From Candidatus Bipolaricaulota bacterium (GTDB lineage Bacteria; Bipolaricaulota; Bipolaricaulia; UBA7950; UBA9294): a stretch of 9,868 bases of DNA. Below the pieces are notes generated by a model. It did no database searches. It saw only the letters and a program-made list of their open reading frames with translations, and had not been told where the DNA came from. The first letter of the stretch is position 1; each line of letters starts with the position of its first letter. The stretch is from the NCBI GenBank assembly GCA_021129875.1, contig JAJOKK010000112.1:1-9868 (forward strand), in the 5' to 3' direction. The position numbers were made by a program, and so were the translations under genes. Positions 1 to 5,713 of the stretch are shown here, piece by piece.

Positions 1-1
1 T

Positions 2-550
2 GTAGTTTTTGGAGGGTTAGCAGGCTATTATGGAGGAGCGGTATCCCAGATCTTTATGCGCTTAGCAGACATAGAACTCTGTATCCCCCAGCTAATACTA
101 CTCATAGTTGCCGCTGCTATCTTAGCAGAGAGAGGCATAGTAATCATAACTCTCATCATCGGTATAACCATGTGGCCAGCCTTAGCCAGGGTGACAAGAA
201 GCAAGGTTCTTGAGTTGAAGACCAGGGATTTCGTCGAGGCAGCCAGGGCTTCAGGGGCGAGCAATACCTATATTCTCTGGAAGCACATTCTCCCTAATAC
301 CCTTGGGCCGATAACAGTTTTAACTACTCTGGGCGTAGGTACTGCAATAATAAGTGAAGCCAGCTTAAGTTTTCTGGGTCTTGGCGATCCATTGATGGTC
401 TCCTGGGGAAACATACTGAGCACAGCGCTAGATGATGTGATGCATGCTCCATGGATGGCTGTCATCCCGGGTATCGCCATATTCTTAACTGTTTGGGGAA
501 TTAATATGTTTGGTGATGCGCTACGAGATGCATTAGATGTAGAGCTTTAA
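2..550 (+). CDS. Peptide-type ABC transporter permease (DppC/OppC family), C-terminal part
   Basis: This is the C-terminal 182 residues of an inner-membrane permease that would form half of the channel of a dipeptide/oligopeptide (or nickel/oligosaccharide) ABC importer. The frame is open from the left edge of the window, so roughly the first 100 residues are missing (family members are about 280-300 aa). Visible signs are an early GGLAGYYGG...MRLADIELCIP stretch typical of DppC, the cytoplasmic EAA loop EAARASGASNTYILWKHILPN that contacts the ATPase, the SEASLSFLGLG segment, and a C-terminal WGINMFGDALRDALD. Several hydrophobic membrane segments are present. The usual next genes, the DppD/DppF ATPases, are not here; a small broken frame and a peptidase follow instead. 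The gene is more AT-rich than genes after position 1970. The exact substrate cannot be told. Confidence 0.93.
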   Translation, partial: VVFGGLAGYYGGAVSQIFMRLADIELCIPQLILLIVAAAILAERGIVIITLIIGITMWPALARVTRSKVLELKTRDFVEAARASGASNTYILWKHILPNTLGPITVLTTLGVGTAIISEASLSFLGLGDPLMVSWGNILSTALDDVMHAPWMAVIPGIAIFLTVWGINMFGDALRDALDVEL

Positions 551-573
551 GTGAGATAAGAAAGGAAGGTGGC

Positions 574-795
574 TTGACAGAGTTCACGGTTTACTGATAT
601 GATAGAGTAACTGTTAAAGATACTGTCTTGGCTGTCATTGATATGGCAGGCAATGTGAAGCAAACTGCAGGGTCTCTTGTTGACGTGATTCTTAAGCGGC
701 AGAGACGGCTGCCAATACCTGGCGCCATCGGTAAGCGTGTATACGGCTTGGGCATCGGTACCCACATAGAAGAAGGATTGAGCACCATAAACTAG
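574..795 (+). pseudogene. Small degenerate reading frame with an in-frame TGA, origin unresolved
   Basis: A good ribosome binding site (AAGGAAGG, 562-569) precedes a TTG at 574. The frame runs seven codons to a TGA at 595-597, then stays open for 65 more codons to a TAG at 793-795. That TAG lies inside the AGGAGGA ribosome binding site of the next gene, the usual layout of a coupled operon. The readable part has DTVLAVIDMAGNV early and PIPGAIGKRVYGLGIGTHIEEG late. This recalls both the DTVGAVALD..GNV...GRVGDSPI.GAG region of isoaspartyl peptidase/asparaginase proteins and the start of a ROK kinase/regulator domain; I cannot decide between them. Other genes in the window use TGA as stop, so recoding to an ordinary amino acid is unlikely. 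Most likely it is a remnant of a larger gene. A short intact frame from ATG 643 (50 aa) is the alternative. Confidence 0.35.
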
Positions 796-806
796 GAGGA
801 AGTATT

Positions 807-1802
807 GTGGAGCAAGTAACTCTGGAAGATCTTATGAAGAGGCTGGAGCGGTTAGAAGAAACGAGCGAACACGTGTGCAATACGGTATCTAAAGCAGTAG
901 ACGATCTGCTGTGGTACGCTCGGTTAGAGGATATCGCTGTGATCGACAAAGTACGCATTTTAGGCCCACCTCCAGGAGAGTCTTTCCCTATTGATCTTCT
1001 TGGGTCACCCCAAGAGAAGAAAAACCAAGTAAAGATGTCTGCGTATACCTTTATCCCGCGGGAGATAGATCGCTCGACCAAGTATCCGCTACTGGTCTTC
1101 CCACACGGAGGGGTGCATAATAACTTCACGAGCTCTTATGCCCATGTTATTCGGGAACTTCTTGAACAGGGATATCTGATCATTGCTCCTGACTACCGCG
1201 GCAGCACTGGATATGGAGAGAAGTTCTACAAGTTCATTGATTATGGCGGATTAGAGATCGAGGATACCCTGGCCGCACGTAATTGGATGGTAGAAAACCA
1301 GGATCTAGTCGACTCAGACCGCGTGGGTATCTTAGGATGGAGCCATGGAGGACTACACGCGCTCATGAACATTTTCGACCACCCCGATGCTTATAAAGTA
1401 GCCTACGCCTGCGTTCCGGTAAGTGATCTAGTAGCTCGTATGGGATATAAGGGACAGAAGTATAGGAATTCGTTCTCCGCAGATTATCACATCGGCAGAA
1501 CAGCCCATGAGGATATAGAGGAATATAAACGGCGGTCGCCCGCATGGAATGCTGAAAAGCTTCGGACCCCCCTTTTAATCCATACTACTACCAACGATGA
1601 AGATGTGAGTGTCTTGGAGGTAGAGCATCTTATCAAGTCCCTTAAAGCGGCCGGCAAACAGTTTGAGTACAAAGTCTATGAGGCTGCGCCGGGTGGACAC
1701 ATGTTCAGCAGGCTCGACACACGCTTTGCAAGAGAATCGCGCCGGGAGGTTTATCGGTTCCTTGCCGAGCATCTTACTCCACCCGGGAAGCTGGCTCATT
1801 AG
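807..1802 (+). CDS. Stand-alone S9-type serine peptidase / alpha-beta hydrolase
   Basis: A 331-aa cytoplasmic hydrolase of the prolyl oligopeptidase (S9) alpha/beta type, expected to cleave short peptides or acyl-peptides, though esterase activity is possible. The GTG start is set by AGGAGGA at 794-800 with 6 nt spacing. Residues 5-25 look like a short amphipathic or coiled helix, and there is no beta-propeller domain and no signal peptide. The fold is shown by PHGG (residues 99-102, oxyanion region), APDYRGSTGYG (127-137), the nucleophile elbow GWSHGG with Ser179, the acid Asp264 in TNDEDV, and His298 in GGHMF. The catalytic triad is therefore complete. It follows a peptide-type permease in the same direction, which fits hydrolysis of imported peptides. 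Like the permease it is AT-rich relative to the rest of the window. Confidence 0.88.
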   Translation: MEQVTLEDLMKRLERLEETSEHVCNTVSKAVDDLLWYARLEDIAVIDKVRILGPPPGESFPIDLLGSPQEKKNQVKMSAYTFIPREIDRSTKYPLLVFPHGGVHNNFTSSYAHVIRELLEQGYLIIAPDYRGSTGYGEKFYKFIDYGGLEIEDTLAARNWMVENQDLVDSDRVGILGWSHGGLHALMNIFDHPDAYKVAYACVPVSDLVARMGYKGQKYRNSFSADYHIGRTAHEDIEEYKRRSPAWNAEKLRTPLLIHTTTNDEDVSVLEVEHLIKSLKAAGKQFEYKVYEAAPGGHMFSRLDTRFARESRREVYRFLAEHLTPPGKLAH

Positions 1803-1972
1803 CTTTAGTTATTTACAAGGGGAAGTATTTGGATTGAGCTGATGCTTGCCGGTCAATGGGGTAGAAAAGAGAGACGGGTCTAATCAGATATCTCTCCGAC
1901 CGCACTCAAGACTGACGACGTCCGGGCTGAGCTGTTGACCCGCTCGCCTGCTCTCCGGTACAATGATTCAAG
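1803..1972. other. Gene-free junction with an orphan ribosome binding site
   Basis: After the peptidase stop, AAGGGGAAG (1817-1825) is followed by TTG GAT TGA (1829-1837). This resembles the ribosome binding site and spacer in front of the peptidase (AGGAGGAAGTATTGTG), but the frame closes after two codons, as if a next operon gene had been lost. A weak inverted repeat (GAGAGA 1869-1874 with TCTCTC 1891-1896) has no U-tract. The base composition changes from AT-leaning to GC-rich across this stretch. Confidence 0.4.
1935..1964 (+). promoter_or_regulatory. Promoter for ruvB, probably giving a leaderless mRNA
   Basis: A -35 box TTGACC (1935-1940) and a -10 box TACAAT (1959-1964) are separated by 18 nt. 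The ruvB ATG begins at 1973, only 8 nt after the -10 box, so transcription would start at or within a few bases of the start codon. No ribosome binding site is present. This is a sigma70-type match seen directly; the leaderless status is inference. Confidence 0.6.
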
Positions 1973-2974
1973 ATGGCTATCGAGCGATTCAGCGGACTGG
2001 AACTAGAAGATGTTGTTCTCACCACCCTGCGCCCGTCCCGGCTTGAGGAGTTTGTCGGACAAGCCGAGATCAAGGAGAAACTGGAGATCTATATCACCGC
2101 GGCGCAGGGCCGGGACGAGCCGCTCGACCACGTTTTCCTCCACGGCCCTCCTGGGCTGGGAAAGACGACCCTCGCGCAGATCATCGCTGCGGAGATGGGG
2201 GTGAACATCCGTATCAGCTCGGGCCCGGCGATCGAGAAGGCGGGCGACCTCGCTTCCATCCTCACCAACCTAAAAGAGGGCGATGTCTTCTTCATCGACG
2301 AGATCCATCGCCTGCGCCGGAACGTGGAGGAGATCCTCTACCCGGCGATGGAGGACTACAAGATCGACATCATCCTCGGCGAAGGGCCGAACGCCCAGTC
2401 GTTGAGGATCGACATTCCACCGTTCACCTTGATCGGGGCGACGACCCGCGCTGGTCTGATCTCGGCCCCGATGCGGGACCGGTTCGAGGTCTCCTTCCGG
2501 CTCAACTTCTACGAGTTGGAGGAGCTCTGCTCGATCATCATCCGTGCGGGCAGTCTCCTCGGCGTCGAGGTCACTGCGGAAGGGGCAAAGGAGTTGGCAA
2601 AGAGGGCGCGCGGCACGCCGCGGATAGCCAACCGCCTCCTCCGCCGGACGCGTGACTACGCCCAGGTGAAGGGGGAGGGGAGGGTCGACCTTGAAGCGAC
2701 AAACCGGTCTCTCGATCTGTTGAAGATCGACCAGGCCGGACTCGATCAGCTCGACCGCGCGCTCCTCAACGCTATCGTCCACACCTTTAACGGCGGACCG
2801 GTCGGGTTGGAGACGCTCGCCGCGGCGCTCTCCGAAGAGAAGGATACGATCACCGACATGGTGGAACCGTATCTCCTGCAGGAGGGGTTCATCAGCCGAA
2901 CCCCTCAGGGGCGGATCGCCACCGAGCGCGCCTACACCCACCTGGGAAAGAGTCATACCGCAAGACTGATCTAG
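1973..2974 (+). CDS. ruvB: Holliday junction branch migration ATPase RuvB
   Basis: RuvB is the hexameric AAA+ motor that, with RuvA, drives branch migration of Holliday junctions during recombinational repair. The 333-aa length is normal. Domain order is complete: an N-terminal LRPSRLEEFVGQ segment (19-30), Walker A GPPGLGKTT (58-66), Walker B FFIDEIH (106-112), sensor 1 GATTRAG (155-161), arginine finger Arg170 in MRDRF, then the AAA+ lid with GTPRIANRLLRRTRDYA and the C-terminal winged helix ending QGRIATERAYTHLG. The ATG start matches the family N-terminus. There is no Shine-Dalgarno sequence and the promoter -10 box lies 8 nt upstream. No ruvA or ruvC is in the window. It is followed tail to tail by a reverse-strand gene whose stop overlaps its own. 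Confidence 0.98.
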   Translation: MAIERFSGLELEDVVLTTLRPSRLEEFVGQAEIKEKLEIYITAAQGRDEPLDHVFLHGPPGLGKTTLAQIIAAEMGVNIRISSGPAIEKAGDLASILTNLKEGDVFFIDEIHRLRRNVEEILYPAMEDYKIDIILGEGPNAQSLRIDIPPFTLIGATTRAGLISAPMRDRFEVSFRLNFYELEELCSIIIRAGSLLGVEVTAEGAKELAKRARGTPRIANRLLRRTRDYAQVKGEGRVDLEATNRSLDLLKIDQAGLDQLDRALLNAIVHTFNGGPVGLETLAAALSEEKDTITDMVEPYLLQEGFISRTPQGRIATERAYTHLGKSHTARLI

Positions 2975-3483
2975 CCTTTTAAAAGATCCTTTGCATTGGC
3001 GATAAACTCGATGATGATCCCTTTGAAGCGCCGTCGAGCAAAGAGAATGGCCAGCAGCGCCCAGATAGCGTAGATCCACGCCTCCAACGGAGCTTTGTCA
3101 TAGGCGACGATAAACGGAAGGACGACCAGGGGGAAGGCAAAGAGCATCGTGACCACCTTGGAACGGCAATAGACGATTACGAGCGCTCCAGTGATCACGT
3201 AGATCAGCGCAGGAACGGACGGAACAAATCCTGCCAATACCAGATAGCAGAGGCTGCCGAAGACCAACAGCATGTCGAATATGAACTCACGGTCTCCAAT
3301 CCACGTTGCCTCCTTCCGGCAGCGGCGTGCGATCCGCCCGTCAAGGATATCCGTGGTCCATCCGAGCATAAGGAGGAGGATCACCCCCTCCAATGCCTGC
3401 GGCCCGGCGAACCCAAGGATGGCGATGACTCCTGCGATGATCCCGCGTGACAGCGTGAGAAGATCAGGCACCATGCTCATCAT
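2971..3483 (-). CDS. CDP-alcohol phosphatidyltransferase family membrane protein
   Basis: A 170-aa integral membrane enzyme of the CDP-alcohol phosphatidyltransferase family, which moves a phosphatidyl group from a CDP-lipid to an alcohol such as glycerol phosphate, serine or inositol. Around five or six hydrophobic segments are visible. The signature reads D45-ILDG-RIAR53, then G63, D64, E66 and D70. The first half (DxxDGxxAR) is canonical, but the second half differs from the usual GxxxDxxxD: the acidic residues sit at G+1, G+3 and G+7, with Glu for one Asp. It may belong to a variant subgroup with another substrate, so I do not call it pgsA. ATG 3483 sits directly after a GGGGG tract; ATG 3474 would have better spacing to that tract and is a credible alternative. 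Its own promoter lies just upstream. Confidence 0.82.
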   Translation of the reverse strand: MMSMVPDLLTLSRGIIAGVIAILGFAGPQALEGVILLLMLGWTTDILDGRIARRCRKEATWIGDREFIFDMLLVFGSLCYLVLAGFVPSVPALIYVITGALVIVYCRSKVVTMLFAFPLVVLPFIVAYDKAPLEAWIYAIWALLAILFARRRFKGIIIEFIANAKDLLKG

Positions 3484-3503
3484 CCCCCACTATACTTGCT
3501 GCT

Positions 3504-3533
3504 ATTATATAGCGCGCGCCGCGCGGAAAGCAA
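3504..3533 (-). promoter_or_regulatory. Promoter for the CDP-alcohol phosphatidyltransferase gene
   Basis: On the reverse strand the -35 box TTGCTT (3528-3533) and a perfect -10 box TATAAT (3504-3509) are 18 nt apart. Transcription would start near 3497, about 14 nt before ATG 3483. The spacer is almost entirely G and C in alternating order. The promoter lies between this gene and the EamA gene, so the two reverse-strand genes need not be co-transcribed. Confidence 0.65.
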
Positions 3534-3548
3534 ACCGTGAGGTCTCCC

Positions 3549-4409
3549 CTACACCCTCCCCCGCCTGAGGAACAGGGGTAAACAGATTGCGATGAGGAGT
3601 AATCCGCCCCCAAATCCCTGGAGTGCGGTGAGCCTCTCCCCGAGGAGGAGAAAACCGAACAGTCCGGCGAAGACCGGTTCCATGGCGAGGATGATCGCGG
3701 TGTAGGACGCGGTGGAATACGCTTGGAACCTATTGAGGATGTAGAACGCGAGCGCAGTCGCCATAAGGCCGGTGATCAATACCCCGTGAATTAACGCGAC
3801 CGGGAGGTGCGTGGGGATAGGCTCAAAAAAGAGCGCTCCGATCACGCTCAGCACCGCCACGGTCCCCACCTGCACGATCAAGAGGCTACGATAATCGATC
3901 GCATGGATGAACCGGTCGATAAGGATGATATGTCCGGCAAACGCAAACGCACCGAGAAGGGTGAGGAAGTCGCCCATATTGACCGTAGCGACCTCCGCTC
4001 CCCCCATCACCAAGAGGAACAGACCACCGGCGGCAAGAAAGGCCCCCGCCCAGACAGAACGGTGAACTTTCTCCTTCAGTAAGGCGGCGGCGAGGAGCGG
4101 CACGATAACCACGGAGAGTCCGGTGATCAGCCCGCTCTTCGTCGCTGATGTGTAGATAAGACCCCACGTCTGGAAGAAGTAACCGAAAAAGAGGACCAGA
4201 CCGACCAGCATCCCGTGGAATAGCGCATGCCGGTCTATCCTCCGCAAGGAACGATGGAAGAGGATTGCCAGGAAGAGAAGAGCAAGGCTGAACCGCAGCG
4301 AGAGGAAGGTGAGCGGCCCGACAAACCCCACCCCTTCCTTGACAATGACGAACGTCCACCCCCAGATGACGGTGATCATCAGAAGGGCGAGCGGCGCTAA
4401 TCGGTTCAT
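3549..4409 (-). CDS. EamA/DMT-superfamily transporter
   Basis: A 286-aa inner-membrane transporter of the drug/metabolite transporter superfamily (EamA, about ten membrane helices in two homologous halves, roughly residues 5-140 and 150-282). Such proteins usually export or import small metabolites, amino acids or nucleosides; the substrate cannot be read from sequence. Typical marks are the N-terminal VIWGWTFVIVKEG, RFSLALLFLAI, the helix SGLITGLSVVIVPLLAAALLKE closing the first half, and AIILAMEPVFAGLFGFLLLGERLTALQGFGGGLLL in the second. The ATG at 4409 is chosen because GGAGGA (4416-4421) precedes it by 6 nt and the length then fits the family. The frame stays open 81 codons further upstream, but that part is not hydrophobic and overlaps structured DNA, so it is rejected. 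It is divergent from the lipoate operon. Confidence 0.92.
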   Translation of the reverse strand: MNRLAPLALLMITVIWGWTFVIVKEGVGFVGPLTFLSLRFSLALLFLAILFHRSLRRIDRHALFHGMLVGLVLFFGYFFQTWGLIYTSATKSGLITGLSVVIVPLLAAALLKEKVHRSVWAGAFLAAGGLFLLVMGGAEVATVNMGDFLTLLGAFAFAGHIILIDRFIHAIDYRSLLIVQVGTVAVLSVIGALFFEPIPTHLPVALIHGVLITGLMATALAFYILNRFQAYSTASYTAIILAMEPVFAGLFGFLLLGERLTALQGFGGGLLLIAICLPLFLRRGRV

Positions 4410-4509
4410 CGTCGGTCCTCCAAGAGATCCTTGTGCAGTGCCGGCCCAACCCACTGTCCGTCGCAGATTCCGGCATAATATCGCCCCATATTTGACTCCC
4501 TTTATTCGA

Positions 4510-4574
4510 AGCAGGCTCCGCAGCGGCCACTTCAGCCCCTGATAGCGACTGAAGTTGCTACTACAAAGCCTGCT
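4510..4574 (+). repeat. Long imperfect inverted repeat, possible structured leader RNA
   Basis: Outer arms AGCAGGCT (4510-4517) and AGCCTGCT (4567-4574) are perfectly complementary. Nested between them are ACTTCAG (4529-4535) and CTGAAGT (4549-4555), with a 13-nt terminal loop. The result is a 65-nt hairpin with an internal bulge that could fold in RNA from either strand. I do not recognise a known riboswitch or small RNA family. The forward direction is favoured because a terminator-like hairpin follows on that strand. Confidence 0.45.
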
Positions 4575-4596
4575 CATCCCTCTCGTTCTGCGTCTT

Positions 4597-4621
4597 CCTG
4601 TGCCGGTCCACACAGGTTTTT
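4597..4621 (+). terminator. Forward intrinsic terminator-like hairpin ahead of the lipoate operon
   Basis: CCTGTG (4597-4602) and CACAGG (4611-4616) form a 6-bp stem with an 8-nt loop, followed at once by TTTTT (4617-4621). It works only on the forward strand. No forward gene lies between 2974 and here, so it would end either antisense transcription or a leader RNA of the lipoate operon (an attenuator). The stem is short, so strength is uncertain. Confidence 0.45.
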
Positions 4622-4715
4622 CGTGACGGCTGCTTTTGGATGTTCTCGGCAATCTACAAGGAGAAGAGGTTTACGCAACTGCCCTTATCGTACGGAATCC
4701 TGCATAAAACAGCAA

Positions 4716-4732
4716 GATGAAAGCGTTTCATC
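4716..4732. promoter_or_regulatory. 17-bp palindrome, candidate operator
   Basis: GATGAAA and TTTCATC flank a 3-nt GCG centre as a perfect inverted repeat. It lies 41 nt before the chosen start of the lipoyl-domain gene. The shape (GAAA-GCG-TTTC) is like operators of LacI-type repressors, but the centre is odd-numbered, so the regulator family is not assigned. An ATG at 4717 falls inside it. Confidence 0.4.
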
Positions 4733-4773
4733 GATCGGCTATCATTCGACCGGTTAAGAGGGAGGATCGCTGC

Positions 4774-5028
4774 TTGAATCGAACAGATGAACGGACCGCT
4801 CAATGTGAGGTGCGCCTCCCCGACCTCGGTGAGGTCAATAAGGTGACGATAGTTGCTTGGCTGAAAAAGGAAGGGGAGATGCTGGCAGCGGGCGAGGATC
4901 TCCTCGAGGTGGAGACGGAGAAGACGACGTTCGTCATCGACGCTCCAAAGGCAGGGAAGCTTCTGCGTATCGCAAAACAGGAAGGGGAGAGGGTTCGACT
5001 TGACGATCTCCTGGCGGAAATCGGATGA
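4774..5028 (+). CDS. Free-standing lipoyl (biotinyl/lipoyl-attachment) domain protein
   Basis: An 84-aa protein that is a single E2-type lipoyl domain: VRLPDLGEVNKVTIVAWLKKEGE, then the hairpin tip EVETEKTTF with the modified Lys50, then APKAGKLLRIAKQEGERVRLDDLLAEIG. The lysine would carry octanoyl, then lipoyl. There is no E3-binding or catalytic acyltransferase domain, unlike the E2 of 2-oxoacid dehydrogenases, and the protein is not GcvH-like. The TTG at 4774 is chosen because AGAGGGAGGA sits 7 nt upstream and the domain begins soon after; an ATG at 4717 would add 19 unlikely residues and lies in a palindrome. It heads an operon of lipoate genes and its end overlaps lipB by 29 nt. It is likely either a carrier for lipoate assembly or a detached dehydrogenase domain. 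Confidence 0.85.
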   Translation: MNRTDERTAQCEVRLPDLGEVNKVTIVAWLKKEGEMLAAGEDLLEVETEKTTFVIDAPKAGKLLRIAKQEGERVRLDDLLAEIG

Positions 5029-5713
5029 AGAAAAGATCGCGGCGGTCCATCTGCCCCTCGGACATGCCGGCTACAGCGCCACCTGCCGCCTGCAAGAGCG
5101 TCTGCACACGCTCCGTTGCCGCGGCGAGATATGCGACACCGTGCTCTCCGTTGAACACGAGCCGTCATTCACCATCGGTCGCAGCGGATCAACAGCGGAC
5201 ATCATCGTGCCGCAGGATCTCCTGCAACATGCAGGGATCACAGTCCACAAGGTCGACCGGGGAGGGGAGATCACCTACCACGGTCCAGGGCAGCTTGTCA
5301 TCTATCCGATAGTCGACCTGCGCGATCACGGGCGTGATCTCAAGCGCTACATCAGCAACCTCGAGCAAGGGGTGATCAACCTCCTCGACAGGTTTGCGAT
5401 CAGCGCAGACCGCCGCCCGGGCTTCCCCGGGGTGTGGGTCGACTCGCGCAAGATCGCCGCAATCGGGGTCTACATCAAGCACTGGGTGACCCGGCACGGC
5501 CTCGCTCTGAACATAAACGTCGACAAGACCCACTTTGCGATGATCAACCCCTGCGGGTTGGATGTGGAGACCGTCTCCCTCGAAGACCTTGCCGACCGTT
5601 GCCCGTCTATGGGAGAGATCGCCGCAGCCCTCCTTGCCGAACTCGGATCGCTCTTTCACTGGCGAATCAGCACAGGTAATCCTGCGGAGCATTGGGATGA
5701 TAAAGCTGTCTGA
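5000..5713 (+). CDS. lipB: Octanoyl-[ACP]:protein N-octanoyltransferase LipB
   Basis: LipB moves octanoate from octanoyl-acyl carrier protein to the lysine of lipoyl domains, the first step of lipoate synthesis. The 237-aa protein has the family marks in order: RGGEITYHGPGQLVIYPIVDL (substrate pocket, from residue 88), GVWVDSRKIAAIGV with catalytic Lys151, RHGLALNIN (165-172), and NPCG with catalytic Cys185. Both catalytic residues are present. The TTG at 5000 is the only usual start codon ahead of the conserved N-terminal region, and GGGGAGAGGG lies 6 nt before it. The gene begins inside the lipoyl-domain gene and its end overlaps lipA by 17 nt, so translation is probably coupled through the operon. 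Confidence 0.95.
   Translation: MTISWRKSDEEKIAAVHLPLGHAGYSATCRLQERLHTLRCRGEICDTVLSVEHEPSFTIGRSGSTADIIVPQDLLQHAGITVHKVDRGGEITYHGPGQLVIYPIVDLRDHGRDLKRYISNLEQGVINLLDRFAISADRRPGFPGVWVDSRKIAAIGVYIKHWVTRHGLALNINVDKTHFAMINPCGLDVETVSLEDLADRCPSMGEIAAALLAELGSLFHWRISTGNPAEHWDDKAV

Larger units (their letters stand above)
4410..4773. promoter_or_regulatory. Divergent intergenic region between the EamA gene and the lipoate operon
   Basis: This stretch of about 360 bases holds no convincing gene. It contains a long imperfect inverted repeat (4510-4574), a forward hairpin with U-tract (4597-4621), a palindrome (4716-4732) and the ribosome binding site of the first lipoate-operon gene (AGAGGGAGGA, 4757-4766). 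No strong sigma70 promoter could be placed for either direction; a TATTAT on the reverse strand at 4475-4480 lacks a good -35 partner. Confidence 0.5.

Noticed and set aside
1869..1896. Terminator between the peptidase and ruvB
   Set aside because: The inverted repeat has only 6-bp arms, a long loop and no U-tract.
2270..3079. Long reverse-strand frame of 269 codons
   Set aside because: It lies antisense to ruvB, has no family features and reflects the high GC content of that gene.
4410..4652. 81-codon N-terminal extension of the EamA transporter
   Set aside because: It is hydrophilic, unlike the family, crosses a structured inverted repeat, and the internal ATG at 4409 has a good ribosome binding site.
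4716..4732. CcpA-type cre site
   Set aside because: The palindrome has an odd centre (GCG), whereas cre sites are even with a central CG, so it is one base short of the pattern.
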